Positions 1-8,389 are shown, counted from the stretch's first letter. The stretch: DNA of 64,000 nt from Pseudomonas sp. 31-12 (GCF_003151075.1 NZ_CP029482.1:4092001-4156000); one strand, 5' to 3'. A program made the numbers and translations. The notes: generated by a model from the sequence alone, not told the origin.

Positions 1-114
1 ATCAAGCACGCTGTCTATTAAAGCGCAGTGGTGGGTGGCCTCATCCATCACGAGATAGCTGACGGTATTGGTAGCAGAATCGAAGAATCCTTCGACGTGA
101 AGTTTTACGCTCAT
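1..114 (-). CDS. MBL-fold metallohydrolase, probable persulfide dioxygenase (N-terminal part only)
   Basis: Only the first 38 codons are inside the window; the gene runs off the left edge. The residues read MSVKLHVEGFFDSATNTVSY and continue to an IDSVLD end, which is the opening beta-strand pattern of the glyoxalase-II-like MBL family that includes Blh/PDO-type persulfide dioxygenases, which oxidise glutathione persulfide to sulfite. The metal-binding HxHxDH motif lies outside the window, so the enzyme class rests partly on context. That context is a divergent FisR-type sigma-54 activator and a -24/-12 promoter on this strand at 169-184. An AAGGAG ribosome site sits just upstream of the ATG. 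Another MBL hydrolase remains possible. Confidence 0.65.
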   Translation of the reverse strand, partial: MSVKLHVEGFFDSATNTVSYLVMDEATHHCALIDSVLD

Positions 115-168
115 GACCTGTCTCCTTAGGGGGGCTTTTATCAAGCCGCTCACACTAAGAACAGACAT

Positions 169-184
169 AGCAATAAGTCTGCCA
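169..184 (-). promoter_or_regulatory. Sigma-54 (-24/-12) promoter of the MBL/persulfide dioxygenase gene
   Basis: Read on the minus strand, the site is TGGCAGACTTATTGCT, which matches TGGCACG-N4-TTGCW with GG and GC exactly 10 bases apart. It would start transcription near 158, leaving a 44-base leader with a good ribosome site before the ATG at 114. Palindromic activator sites lie about 100 bp upstream, the usual enhancer spacing. Confidence 0.8.
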
Positions 185-278
185 GGCCGACATGAACAGA
201 TATGACTCTATTATCTATATGTTTTTATTAGTAATTTTTTAATTATCGCGATTCGGTTTTTCTCCACCACCGTGGATT

Positions 279-295
279 CACTGCCATTGGCAGTG
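279..295. promoter_or_regulatory. Palindromic enhancer site, probably for the FisR-type activator
   Basis: CACTGCCATTGGCAGTG is a perfect inverted repeat with 8-bp arms around one base. A related palindrome, GTGGCAGTGCCAC, follows at 309-321. The same CTGCCA...TGGCAG core recurs upstream of cydP at 1701-1733, which points to one shared DNA-binding protein. The activator gene starts 30-60 bp away, so the site may also control the regulator itself. Confidence 0.65.
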
Positions 296-351
296 CTTGT
301 TGACAGAGGTGGCAGTGCCACGACAGGATGGATGGATTCTCAGGAGCCACG

Positions 352-1677
352 ATGAAGACTATCCTGCCCACCCCTACCCATTTACTCCCGCACTCGGATC
401 AAGTGCAGTCACTTGTTTCGTTTCTTGAGCACGAACCCCAGCCGATGATCGTGCTCGATCCGGACTACAACATCCTGGCTGCCAACACGGCCTATCAGCG
501 GCAGTTTGGCAGCGCTGATAAACCCTTTATCGGCCATAAGTGTTATCAAATCTCACACCACTACGATGTACCTTGTGATCAGGCGGGTGAGAACTGCCCG
601 ATGAAAAAGGCGCAGGAAATGCGCGGGCCGGATCGTGTTTTGCACATTCACCACACGCCTCGCGGTCCAGAGCATGTCGACGTCGAATTGCGCCCGATTC
701 TAGACGAGCACGGTGTTATTACTGCCTATGTGGAGCGTCTCACACTGGTTCGCAGCGCATCAGCGCGGCCCAGCAACGAAGGGTTGGTCGGCCGTTCACC
801 CGCTTTCAACCGTGCTCTGTCGGAGCTTCAGCGGGTGGCACCATCAATGCTGCCCGTGCTGTTGCTAGGCGAGTCCGGTACGGGCAAAGAGCTGTTTGCC
901 CGTGCCGTACATGAAACCAGCGAGCGAGCGACTGGCCCCTTTGTCGTCGTTGATTGCTCTGGACTGACCGAAACGTTATTCGAGAGCGAACTGTTCGGTC
1001 ATGAAAAAGGAGCATTTACCGGTGCCACCACGCGTAAGCCTGGCCTGGTTGAAACGGCCCAGGGCGGCACGTTGTTTCTCGATGAAATTGGCGATGTACC
1101 ACTGGCCATGCAGGTGAAGCTGTTGCGCCTGATCGAATCGGGCACTTATCGCCGTGTCGGGGGTGTCGAGACCCTTCACGCTAACTTCAGGTTAATTGCT
1201 GCGACCCACAAACCACTGGAAAAAATGATGGAAAAAGGTGAGTTCAGGCAGGACCTGTACTACCGCATCAGCGCCTTCCCCATTCAGTTACCGCCCTTGC
1301 GCAACCGGGTTGAAGACATTGGTTTGCTTGTGAATTCATTTCTGCAACGTGCCGGTACAGGCAAACGCCGACTGACGATAGATGCAGATGCTCTGACGCA
1401 ATTGCAGCGGTATTCCTGGCCCGGCAATATCCGTGAATTACGCAATGTTCTGGAAAGAGCCCGTCTGTTTGCTGACGATGGTGTGATTCGCTCCATACAT
1501 TTGCCTCAGGTATCCGCGGTGGCATCTCCTCAGACCTCTACTTCAACTGCTTTCGATGGCAGCTCGCTGGTACAGGAACTGGCTACTTTCAAAGGTACCC
1601 GCGCTGAACTGGCCAAGCACCTTGGAATTAGCGAACGGACTTTGTACAGACGATTGAAAGAACAAGGTCTGGCCTAG
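352..1677 (+). CDS. fisR: FisR-type sigma-54-dependent activator (PAS-like, AAA+, Fis HTH)
   Basis: This 441-residue enhancer-binding protein has a PAS-like sensor at about 20-135, an AAA+ domain at about 145-375 and a Fis-type helix-turn-helix at the C terminus (about 415-441). Visible motifs are Walker A GESGTGKE (173-180), the sigma-54 contact loop GAFTGA (220-225) and Walker B LFLDEIGD. The sensor has cysteines at 64, 75 and 82. Their 11/7 spacing equals that of C53/C64/C71, the sulfane-sulfur-sensing residues of Cupriavidus FisR. That match and the divergent persulfide dioxygenase-like gene give the name. ATG 352 is chosen over 328 because AGGAG stands 5 bases upstream. It probably activates both flanking operons; a role on cyd is inferred. 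Confidence 0.8.
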   Translation: MKTILPTPTHLLPHSDQVQSLVSFLEHEPQPMIVLDPDYNILAANTAYQRQFGSADKPFIGHKCYQISHHYDVPCDQAGENCPMKKAQEMRGPDRVLHIHHTPRGPEHVDVELRPILDEHGVITAYVERLTLVRSASARPSNEGLVGRSPAFNRALSELQRVAPSMLPVLLLGESGTGKELFARAVHETSERATGPFVVVDCSGLTETLFESELFGHEKGAFTGATTRKPGLVETAQGGTLFLDEIGDVPLAMQVKLLRLIESGTYRRVGGVETLHANFRLIAATHKPLEKMMEKGEFRQDLYYRISAFPIQLPPLRNRVEDIGLLVNSFLQRAGTGKRRLTIDADALTQLQRYSWPGNIRELRNVLERARLFADDGVIRSIHLPQVSAVASPQTSTSTAFDGSSLVQELATFKGTRAELAKHLGISERTLYRRLKEQGLA

Positions 1678-1700
1678 TAGTCAGAGCTCACGCAGTAAGA

Positions 1701-1733
1701 CTGCCAATGACTGCCAGCCTGGCAGATTGGCAG
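1701..1733. promoter_or_regulatory. Compound inverted repeat upstream of the cyd operon (activator site)
   Basis: Two nested inverted repeats are visible: CTGCCAGCCTGGCAG at 1711-1725 is a perfect palindrome, flanked by CTGCCAAT (1701-1708) and ATTGGCAG (1726-1733). A further CTGCCA half site is at 1743-1748. The core is the same as at 279-321. Its centre is about 110 bp upstream of the -24/-12 element at 1821-1836, as expected for a sigma-54 enhancer. Confidence 0.65.
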
Positions 1734-1820
1734 CGCACTGACCTGCCAACACATTCCGCGCATCACCGGCTTACTGATTAAGTGACTGTTTAAAAACGAG
1801 AAAACCAACCTGCCCCCCCT

Positions 1821-1836
1821 TGGCATGCCATGTGCT
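1821..1836 (+). promoter_or_regulatory. Candidate sigma-54 (-24/-12) promoter of the cydPABX operon
   Basis: TGGCATGCCATGTGCT keeps the invariant GG and GC at the right distance, with two mismatches to the consensus. The predicted transcript start is about 1847, only two bases before the cydP ATG at 1849, so cydP would be almost leaderless. Confidence 0.55.
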
Positions 1837-1848
1837 AACTGCATAGTC

Positions 1849-2025
1849 ATGACCATTTCCGACAAACGACTGCGACGCAATCTGCTCACAGCAGTAGTGA
1901 TCAAGCTACTGGTGCTGACAGTGCTGTGGTGGCTGTTCATCCGGGATTCGCACGTCAGTGTCGACTCGAACACCATCGGAAACCGTTTCGGTGTACCCAC
2001 CTCGACTCAAGGGGCAAGCAAGTGA
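1849..2025 (+). CDS. cydP: Small cytochrome bd oxidase-associated membrane protein CydP
   Basis: This 58-residue protein begins MTISDKRLRRNLL and has one membrane segment (about 11-29, ending LTVLWWLFIRD), followed by a short polar tail. Its size, basic N terminus and place directly before cydA fit the CydP family of putative small subunits of bd oxidases; its biochemical role is not well established. An ATG at 1825 is in frame but lies inside the probable sigma-54 promoter, so 1849 is preferred even though no ribosome site precedes it. Its stop codon overlaps the GTG start of cydA, suggesting coupled translation. Confidence 0.7.
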   Translation: MTISDKRLRRNLLTAVVIKLLVLTVLWWLFIRDSHVSVDSNTIGNRFGVPTSTQGASK

Positions 2026-3593
2026 TTTCAGAACACCTGGTGGATTTGTCTCGGCTGCAGTTTGCAGCCACTGCGCTTTATCACTTTCTTTTTGTACCGC
2101 TCACGGTTGGCATGGTCTGGCTGCTGGTCATCATGGAAAGTGTCTATGTGATGACCGGTAATGTTATCTGGAAAGACATGACGCGCTTCTGGGGCAAGTT
2201 GTTCGGCATCAACTTCGCCCTGGGGGTGACTACGGGCATCACCCTGGAATTTCAGTTCGGTACCAACTGGGCGTATTACTCGCATTACGTCGGCGACATC
2301 TTCGGAGCCCCACTGGCGATCGAGGGCATGATGGCGTTCTTTCTTGAATCGACCATGATCGGCCTGTTCTTTTTTGGTTGGGATCGTCTGAAGAAAGAGC
2401 ACCACTTGCTGGTCACTCTGCTGATGGCGATTGGTACAAACCTTTCAGCCTTGTGGATTCTGATCGCCAATGGCTGGATGCAGAACCCGGTGGGTTCAGA
2501 ATTCAGTTACATCACCATGCGCATGGAGATGGTTGATTTTTGGGCAGTGGTTTTCAATCCGGTAGCACAGGCCAAGTTTGTGCACACCGTCTCAGCCGGC
2601 TACGTCACCGGTTCGATGTTTGTGCTGTCGATTTCCAGTTGGTACTTGCTCAAGAATCGTGATGTCGAGTTTGCCAAACGCAGTTTCCGGGTGGCGGCGG
2701 CCTTTGGTCTCGCATCAGTGCTGAGCGTGATCGTGTTGGGTGACGAGTCGGGTTACACGGTGGGTGAGGCACAACAAACCAAGATGGCAGCCATGGAGGC
2801 CATGTGGGAAACGAAGCCTGCACCGGCAGGCCTGACATTGGTGGCAAGTATTAATGAAGCCGAGTCCAAAAATAACTGGGAAGTTGAAGTGCCATGGCTG
2901 ATGGGCCTGATTGGCACACGATCAGTCAGCAAGCAAATTCCAGGCATTCATGAGATTAAAGAAAAGAACCGCGCTCGAATTCTCCGAGGCATTACCGCCG
3001 TCAATGCCCTTGAAGCCGTCAGAGCCAATCGCACCGATTCGGCAGCTCTGAAGACATTCGATGAATACAAAACCGATCTGGGCTTTGGCCTGTTACTTAA
3101 AAAGTATGTCGAGGACGTCAACCAGGCCACGCCGGCCATTATCGAAAAGGCCGTAAACGATACCGTACCACGCGTGACACCTATGTTCTGGGCGTTCCGG
3201 ATCATGGTCGGCCTTGGTTTTGCCATGCTGCTGCTCTTCGGTCTTGCCTTCTGGAGCACCTTGAAGTCGACCTGCACACGACGCCGCTGGTTACTGCGTT
3301 GGGCGCTCTGCATGCTGCCTGCGCCATGGATTGCGTGCGAGCTTGGCTGGTTCGTCGCTGAATACGGCCGCCAGCCCTGGACCATATACGGCGTGCTGCC
3401 GACTCACATGAGCGTATCCACGCTTAGCGTCAACAACCTCTATGGCTCGCTGGCGGGATTCATCGTTTTCTACACCGTGCTGCTGGTGGTTGAAATGTTC
3501 CTGATGGTCAAGTTTGCCCGTCAGGGTCCAGGCAGCCTCGGTACCGGACGTTATGTTCACGATGCCCATTTGAAGGAACTCCTCCATGCTTGA
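2022..3593 (+). CDS. cydA: Cytochrome bd ubiquinol oxidase subunit I (long Q-loop type)
   Basis: CydA is the quinol-oxidising, haem-carrying subunit of the inner-membrane bd oxidase. The product is 523 residues, close to the 522 of E. coli CydA. It keeps GDESGYTVGEAQQTKMAAME at the start of a long Q-loop, and GWFVAEYGRQPW near the end. The loop length and sequence mark it as the E. coli-like L subfamily rather than the short-loop cyanide-insensitive CIO of Pseudomonas. The GTG at 2022 is preceded by AAGGGG (2009-2014) and overlaps the cydP stop. Bd oxidases of this kind resist sulfide, which fits the FisR/persulfide dioxygenase neighbourhood. The 3' end overlaps cydB by 8 bases. Confidence 0.95.
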   Translation: MISEHLVDLSRLQFAATALYHFLFVPLTVGMVWLLVIMESVYVMTGNVIWKDMTRFWGKLFGINFALGVTTGITLEFQFGTNWAYYSHYVGDIFGAPLAIEGMMAFFLESTMIGLFFFGWDRLKKEHHLLVTLLMAIGTNLSALWILIANGWMQNPVGSEFSYITMRMEMVDFWAVVFNPVAQAKFVHTVSAGYVTGSMFVLSISSWYLLKNRDVEFAKRSFRVAAAFGLASVLSVIVLGDESGYTVGEAQQTKMAAMEAMWETKPAPAGLTLVASINEAESKNNWEVEVPWLMGLIGTRSVSKQIPGIHEIKEKNRARILRGITAVNALEAVRANRTDSAALKTFDEYKTDLGFGLLLKKYVEDVNQATPAIIEKAVNDTVPRVTPMFWAFRIMVGLGFAMLLLFGLAFWSTLKSTCTRRRWLLRWALCMLPAPWIACELGWFVAEYGRQPWTIYGVLPTHMSVSTLSVNNLYGSLAGFIVFYTVLLVVEMFLMVKFARQGPGSLGTGRYVHDAHLKELLHA

Positions 3594-4722
3594 TTACTTC
3601 ACCCTGAAAATTATCTGGTGGGCGCTGGTCGGTGTACTGCTGATCGGCTTCGCCATCATGGACGGTCACGACATGGGGGTTGGCACGCTGCTGCCCTTTG
3701 TTGGCCAAAATGACATGGAGCGTCGCGTCGTGATCAATACCGTCGGTCCGCATTGGGACGGGAATCAGGTTTGGTTCATTACTGCAGGTGGCGCATTGTT
3801 CGCGGCGTGGCCTGTGGTGTATGCCACCGCATTCAGCGGATTCTACTGGGCGATGATTCTGGTCCTCTGGGCGCTGTTCTTCCGCCCGGTGGGTTTTGAC
3901 TATCGCAGCAAGATCCACAACTCCACTTGGCGCAGCACCTGGGATTGGGGACTCTTTGTAGGTGGAGCAGTGCCGCCTCTGGTGTTCGGGATTGCGTTTG
4001 GCAACCTGCTGCAAGGTGTACCGTTCCAGTTCAACGATTTTCTGGTGTCGACGTATACCGGCAGTTTCTGGCAACTGCTCAATCCCTTCGCGTTACTGAC
4101 CGGCGTTGTGAGCAGCGCAATGATCACCCTGCAAGGTGGTGCTTATCTGGCACATCGCACTGAAGGGGTTATCCAGGCAAGGGCAATAAAAGGTGGGGTG
4201 GGTGCAGCGATCGTGCTGGTGTGTTCATTTATCGTTGCCGGCATTTGGCTGCAATGGATTGATGGCTATCGCATTACGTCGGTAGTTGATACGGCAGGAC
4301 TGCCTGACATTCTCAGCAAGTCCGTGGTGCGCGAAGCTGGAGCCTGGATGGCCAACTATGGCCATAGTCCTTTGCTGTGGCTGCTGCCCGCACTGGGATT
4401 GATCGGCGCAGCAGGTGCCGCCGTGTTGTTGATGGCGCGCCGTACACTTTCAGCGTTTATCGCGTCATCGCTTTCAGTCATCGGTGTTATCTGCACGGCG
4501 GGCGTATCGATGTTTCCGTTCGTCATGCCGTCATCAACGATGCCTGCGGCAAGTCTTACCGTGTGGGACAGCGTCGCCAGTCATTTAAGCCTGGCCATCA
4601 TGTTCTGGGCCGCGTTGATCTTCATGCCACTGATTGTGCTTTATACCTCGTGGGCTTATCGCGTCATGCGGGGCAAGGTCACCATCGCGAAAATCAAAGC
4701 CAACGAACATTCCGCCTATTAG
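3586..4722 (+). CDS. cydB: Cytochrome bd ubiquinol oxidase subunit II
   Basis: This 378-residue, multi-pass membrane protein matches E. coli CydB (379) in length. The N terminus carries the family's GFAIMDGHDMGVGTLLPF segment, and GPHWDGNQVWFITAGG follows, both typical CydB signatures. It forms the oxidase heterodimer with CydA. The ATG lies inside the last codons of cydA (8-base overlap), so the two are likely translated together. cydX follows after 22 bases. Confidence 0.95.
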   Translation: MLDYFTLKIIWWALVGVLLIGFAIMDGHDMGVGTLLPFVGQNDMERRVVINTVGPHWDGNQVWFITAGGALFAAWPVVYATAFSGFYWAMILVLWALFFRPVGFDYRSKIHNSTWRSTWDWGLFVGGAVPPLVFGIAFGNLLQGVPFQFNDFLVSTYTGSFWQLLNPFALLTGVVSSAMITLQGGAYLAHRTEGVIQARAIKGGVGAAIVLVCSFIVAGIWLQWIDGYRITSVVDTAGLPDILSKSVVREAGAWMANYGHSPLLWLLPALGLIGAAGAAVLLMARRTLSAFIASSLSVIGVICTAGVSMFPFVMPSSTMPAASLTVWDSVASHLSLAIMFWAALIFMPLIVLYTSWAYRVMRGKVTIAKIKANEHSAY

Positions 4723-4744
4723 TGCCGGCAAAGGAGTAATGAAC

Positions 4745-4867
4745 ATGTGGTATTTCGCTTGGATGCTGGGGGTCGGCTTTGCATTGCTACTGGCTATTTT
4801 AAATGCGATGTGGGGCGAGAACGAAGTTGGCCGAGCCTTGAGCGACAACGACGAGACACGGTCATGA
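4745..4867 (+). CDS. cydX: Cytochrome bd oxidase small subunit CydX
   Basis: This 40-residue single-span protein starts MWYFAWMLGVGFALLLAILN and includes the family's conserved AMWGE. CydX stabilises the haems of bd oxidase. The ATG at 4745 lies 8 bases after AAGGAG (4731-4736); an in-frame ATG at 4739 is too close to that site. The stop overlaps the next gene in ATGA. Confidence 0.92.
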   Translation: MWYFAWMLGVGFALLLAILNAMWGENEVGRALSDNDETRS

Positions 4868-5151
4868 TGCCGCGCGTCGCTAACCCTCAACCAACCTCAC
4901 ACCTTCATTTGCTGAGTTTGGTTATCGCTTTAGCAATCATGCTCGCTTGTACGCTCTATCCTCCCATGATGGTCGCTCCTGACGGGAAGCCTGACCACGC
5001 GCTGGCTACTGCATTATTTGCAGCCATGAGTATGGCCTTTGTGAAAGGTGTGGGTTTTGTCCCGCGGACGCGCGCCTGGCGTTGGCTTCTCTCAGGCTGG
5101 ACCTGTTTTGCGTCACTTGCAGTCGCAGGCTGGGTAAAGTTTCTACATTGA
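4864..5151 (+). CDS. ybgE: cyd operon YbgE-family membrane protein
   Basis: This 95-residue protein is close to the length of E. coli YbgE (97). It has about three hydrophobic segments and sits last in the cyd operon, where YbgE/CydE proteins are usual. The pattern with PPMMVAPDGKPDHALATALF and KGVGFVP is typical of the family. Its function is unknown; it is dispensable for oxidase assembly in E. coli. The start overlaps the cydX stop (ATGA at 4864-4867); a second ATG at 4867 could also be used. Confidence 0.8.
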   Translation: MMPRVANPQPTSHLHLLSLVIALAIMLACTLYPPMMVAPDGKPDHALATALFAAMSMAFVKGVGFVPRTRAWRWLLSGWTCFASLAVAGWVKFLH

Positions 5152-5333
5152 GGACTGACGACACGATTTGACCTTTGAGTATTCAACATAAGGAACTGCG
5201 CCAGTACTTATCTTCAGTTAGGTGGAGACTTACACAATCAATCTGAGCGCCATCTGACCGGCCTCCCCCTACCTCTCGGTGGTGACGCAAAACTCAAAGT
5301 ACGAACGTGGTCTTTTGTTGTGAGGAGGCCGTG

Positions 5334-5500
5334 ATGAAACTCTGTGGGCATAGACTTGCATTCGAACAACCGTGTTGTGGTGATTACCAACGAACCCGCC
5401 CAGCGCCCAGAGGTCAAAGCAGTTGATGGCATCGCCAATGATCAAAGGCCTCTCGCCTATTTCATTCAAGGACGAAGCCAGTCGTTCACACACTGTAGGG
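5334..5500 (+). pseudogene. Decayed 5' fragment of an IS110-family transposase
   Basis: After a GAGGAGG ribosome site, ATG AAA CTC TGT GGG starts a reading frame. One extra base later, another frame continues as GIDLHSNNRVVVITNE, which is the N-terminal catalytic-domain opening of IS110/IS1111 transposases. Further weak matches (IANDQ, then a shifted LSPISFKDEA) suggest more indels. No downstream transposase or ends were found. The rest of the gap from 5152 to 5591 has no gene I can support. Confidence 0.45.
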
Positions 5501-5591
5501 TGCGCCGGATAAATTTCAGTAGGCTCGAACTCTGCTCAGGGCAGGGGCTGACTGCTGCTCACATCCAATGCTCCCTTATCGGAGTACGAAA

Positions 5592-6152
5592 ATGACTCAG
5601 TCAATGCGGTTCTTCCTATCCATAGTCCTCGCGACTGCCTCACTGGCATCGGCGAGTTTCCTGAACACTGCCGGTGCGGCAACCGCCGAGGACCTGAATA
5701 CCGACTCTCGGCAAGCGTTGCAAACGCTCTACAAGACTCATCCATTTGCCGAGACCATGTCGCACAACGCCAAAGCGATACTGGTTTTCCCGAAAATCAT
5801 CAAGGCAGGCCTTGTGTTTGGCGGCAGCTATGGCGAAGGCGTTTTGTTCAAAGGCAAGACCGTTGAGGGTTATTACAACTCCGTCACCGGGTCATGGGGG
5901 TTGCAGGCCGGTGCCCAGTCGTATGGCTATGTGGTTTTCCTCATGACCGACAAAGCCGTGAACTATGTTCGCGAAACCAAGGGCTGGGAACTCGGCGTAG
6001 GGCCCACCGTCGTTGTAGTGGATGAAGGGATCTCGAAGAACTTGTCCAGTTCGACGCTGAAGGACGACGCCTACGCGTTCATATTTGATCAGCAAGGGTT
6101 AATGGCCGGAGTCAGCATCGAGGGCACGAAGATTTCCCTGATCAAGCGCTGA
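5592..6152 (+). CDS. SYLF/YSC84-domain exported protein
   Basis: This 186-residue protein has an N-terminal signal peptide (MRFFLSIVLATASLASASFL, cleavage likely after about residue 31) and then a SYLF domain. That domain is recognisable from AKAILVFPKIIKAGLVFGGS, GYYNSVTGSWGLQAGAQSYG and the KDDAYAFIFDQQGLMAG end. SYLF proteins bind lipids in eukaryotes; bacterial members are exported and poorly understood. The ATG at 5592 is preceded by GGAG at 5581. It stands 82 bases before a PLD-family lipoprotein gene on the same strand, so both envelope proteins may be cotranscribed. Confidence 0.85.
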   Translation: MTQSMRFFLSIVLATASLASASFLNTAGAATAEDLNTDSRQALQTLYKTHPFAETMSHNAKAILVFPKIIKAGLVFGGSYGEGVLFKGKTVEGYYNSVTGSWGLQAGAQSYGYVVFLMTDKAVNYVRETKGWELGVGPTVVVVDEGISKNLSSSTLKDDAYAFIFDQQGLMAGVSIEGTKISLIKR

Positions 6153-6234
6153 AAGCCATCTATAAGGGCGCCTTGCGTTGTCTGCAAGACGCCCCGACAG
6201 CGCGTTATCACCGTCCTCGCCAAGAGGTAGCCTG

Positions 6235-7641
6235 ATGAGTCTTCTAACCAGATGCAAGGGTGTATGTATTCCTCTGGTGCTGTGCGTGGCGGTGTTCCTG
6301 ACAGTGGTGATTTCCTGCAGTACATTGCCGAGGATAGTGCCCGACATGGCTCGCGCGCCCTCTGCGCCAGTGCAACTGGACGGGGTCCACGGGCCTCTGT
6401 CAGCCGAGCGCAGCAAAGCCATTCTCGACCGACTCAAGTCCACAGGCGCAGAAACCAACATCTTCGATGTGCACCTCGCTATCGAAGAATCCGTTGTCGG
6501 TAGTCCGCTAACGGAAGGAAATAAGGTCGACTTGCTGCAGGACGGCCCCACCACCTACCAGTCGATGATCAAAGCCGTGGAAGGTGCGCGCGACCATATC
6601 AACATGGAGACCTACATCCTCGACGATGATGAAGTCGGCCAGCGCTTCGCCACCGCACTGATCGCTCAGCAACACAAAGGTGTGCAGGTCAATCTGATCC
6701 GTGACAGCGTCGGAACCCTTGGAACACCCTCAGCGTTTTTCGCTCGATTGACCGACGTGGGCATCAAGGTGCTGGAGTACAACCCGGTCAATCCGGCGAC
6801 GGCCAAAGCGGGCTGGGACGTGAACCAGCGCGACCACCGAAAGCTGCTGATCGTGGACGGCCGTGTTGCCTTTCTTGGCGGGATCAACATCAGCAGCGTC
6901 TATTCGGGGGGCTCGTTCAGCACTCACTCGAAGACTCGCCCCTCTGGTGATTTGCCCTGGCGCGATACTGACTTGCGCGTCGAGGGGCCGGTGGTTGCGG
7001 ATCTGCAGAAGCTGTTCATCGAAACATGGACGACCCAGAAAGGTGAACCGCTCGCCGCTCGCGACTACTTTCCGCCACAGGAGCGCAAAGGCACCGAGGT
7101 GGTGCGCGCCATCGGCAGCTCGCCAGATGAGCCGTTCAGCCTGATCTACGCGACGCTGATTTCGGCGCTGCATAGCGCGCAGACCGAGATATGGCTGACG
7201 AACGCCTACTTTGTGCCCGATCCGCAGTTGCTGGCGGCACTCAAGGAGGCGGCGGCCCGTGGCGTCGACGTCAAACTGGTGCTGCCCAGCAGCACTGATT
7301 CGGCGCTGGTGTTTCATGCCGGACGCGCTCACTACAGCGAGCTTCTGAAGGCCAACGTCAAGCTTTACGAACGCCGTGACGCGCTGCTCCACGTCAAGAC
7401 GGCAGTCATCGATGGCGTGTGGTCGAGTGTCGGCTCCACCAACCTCGACTGGCGCAGCTTTCTGCACAACGATGAAGTCAACGTGGTTGTGCTGGGCACC
7501 GGGTTCGGAAAAAAGATGCAGGCGGCATTCATGGCTGATCTGGCGAAGTCGAACGAAATCAAGCTGGACGAGTGGCAGCGCCGCTCGCTCGCGGTGAAAG
7601 CCAAAGAGCAGATGGCGCTACTCTGGGAATACTGGCTCTGA
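6235..7641 (+). CDS. Phospholipase D/cardiolipin synthase-family lipoprotein
   Basis: This 468-residue protein has two HKD motifs, H201-R-K-LLIVD and H386-V-K-TAVID, each followed by the family's glycine-rich GGIN or SxN segment, so both halves of the active site are present. The N terminus is a lipoprotein signal with lipobox VISC and the lipidated cysteine at 28. This resembles ClsC/YmdC-type enzymes, which make cardiolipin or transfer phosphatidyl groups, but a secreted phospholipase D cannot be excluded. ATG 6235 has AGAGG upstream. A weak hairpin (7650-7668) follows the stop. Confidence 0.85.
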   Translation: MSLLTRCKGVCIPLVLCVAVFLTVVISCSTLPRIVPDMARAPSAPVQLDGVHGPLSAERSKAILDRLKSTGAETNIFDVHLAIEESVVGSPLTEGNKVDLLQDGPTTYQSMIKAVEGARDHINMETYILDDDEVGQRFATALIAQQHKGVQVNLIRDSVGTLGTPSAFFARLTDVGIKVLEYNPVNPATAKAGWDVNQRDHRKLLIVDGRVAFLGGINISSVYSGGSFSTHSKTRPSGDLPWRDTDLRVEGPVVADLQKLFIETWTTQKGEPLAARDYFPPQERKGTEVVRAIGSSPDEPFSLIYATLISALHSAQTEIWLTNAYFVPDPQLLAALKEAAARGVDVKLVLPSSTDSALVFHAGRAHYSELLKANVKLYERRDALLHVKTAVIDGVWSSVGSTNLDWRSFLHNDEVNVVVLGTGFGKKMQAAFMADLAKSNEIKLDEWQRRSLAVKAKEQMALLWEYWL

Positions 7642-7699
7642 GTCGAGTGGCGCATCGCCGGGATGCGCTCTTCTGCTCCCTGATGGGTATTTCGCCAAC

Positions 7700-8389
7700 C
7701 TACCGAGTCACTGCCGCACGGCGAGTCCCCGCAAACGCACTTGTACCGAGCCAGCGCCACAAGTTCTCCGCATCCTTCACCGCGCCATCCACACGCAACT
7801 CCCGCGACTGAAGCACCTCCCGGGGTGTGCGGTCGCCGGTCCAGACCTCAGTCAACGCGCGCACGCTTGAATCCACGACCAGCGTCAGTTCGCGGCCCGG
7901 GTCGTCGCGGCATAGATCCGCCACGCCCTGCTCCACCACCAGCCACCACGCTTGCTCGCCGGGTCGCGCATCGCGGAATGTGAACTGGATGACCACCGGT
8001 CGGGACGGGAAGGTTTCGATGCGCACGAACCGGCGTACGTCCCACATCAGCAGGCCGGCGTCGAGTTGATCGTCACGCAGGCGACTGCCGATCCAGCGTG
8101 CGCCCCAATGCCCCAGCGCCATGATGATGGGGCGCAGTTCCTCGCCCGCCTCAGTCAGGCTGTATTCCCAGACTTTGCCGGTGGCCGTGCGGTGGATGAC
8201 GCCGATTTCTTCCAGGTGGCGCAGCCGTTGTGCCAGCAGGTTGGTGGACATCCGGGGGACGCCGCGGTGCAGTTCATTGAAGCGTTTGCTGCCGCACAGC
8301 AGTTCGCGCACCACCAAAGGTGTCCAGCGCTCGCACAGGGCTTCAGCACCGCGGGCGACCGTGCAGAACTGACCGTAGCCTTCTTCCAT
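7700..8389 (-). CDS. HxlR-family transcriptional regulator with C-terminal extension
   Basis: The first ~100 residues are an HxlR winged helix: QFCTVARGAEALCERWTPLV, FNELHRGVPRMSTNLLAQRL and GEVWEYSLT-like wing residues. The remaining ~120 residues are an SCP2-like or ligand-type extension with no catalytic motif that I recognise. The 229-residue start at 8389 is supported by CGGAG 8 bases upstream and removes a 31-residue unlikely N-terminal extension. It is transcribed away from the nitrilase gene and is the obvious candidate regulator of that operon. Two or more cysteines near the N terminus could allow redox sensing, as in some HxlR proteins. Confidence 0.85.
   Translation of the reverse strand: MEEGYGQFCTVARGAEALCERWTPLVVRELLCGSKRFNELHRGVPRMSTNLLAQRLRHLEEIGVIHRTATGKVWEYSLTEAGEELRPIIMALGHWGARWIGSRLRDDQLDAGLLMWDVRRFVRIETFPSRPVVIQFTFRDARPGEQAWWLVVEQGVADLCRDDPGRELTLVVDSSVRALTEVWTGDRTPREVLQSRELRVDGAVKDAENLWRWLGTSAFAGTRRAAVTR

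Noticed and set aside
1926..2021. A longer CydA beginning at 1926
   Set aside because: The added residues are the out-of-frame shadow of cydP; the family-like N terminus ISEHLVDLSRLQF follows the GTG at 2022.
1826..2025. ATG at 1825 as start of CydP
   Set aside because: It is inside the predicted -24/-12 promoter and the family's N terminus begins at MTISDKRLRRN (1849).
2022..3593. Naming the oxidase cioAB, the usual Pseudomonas enzyme
   Set aside because: The Q-loop is of the long E. coli type and the sequence around it matches CydA.
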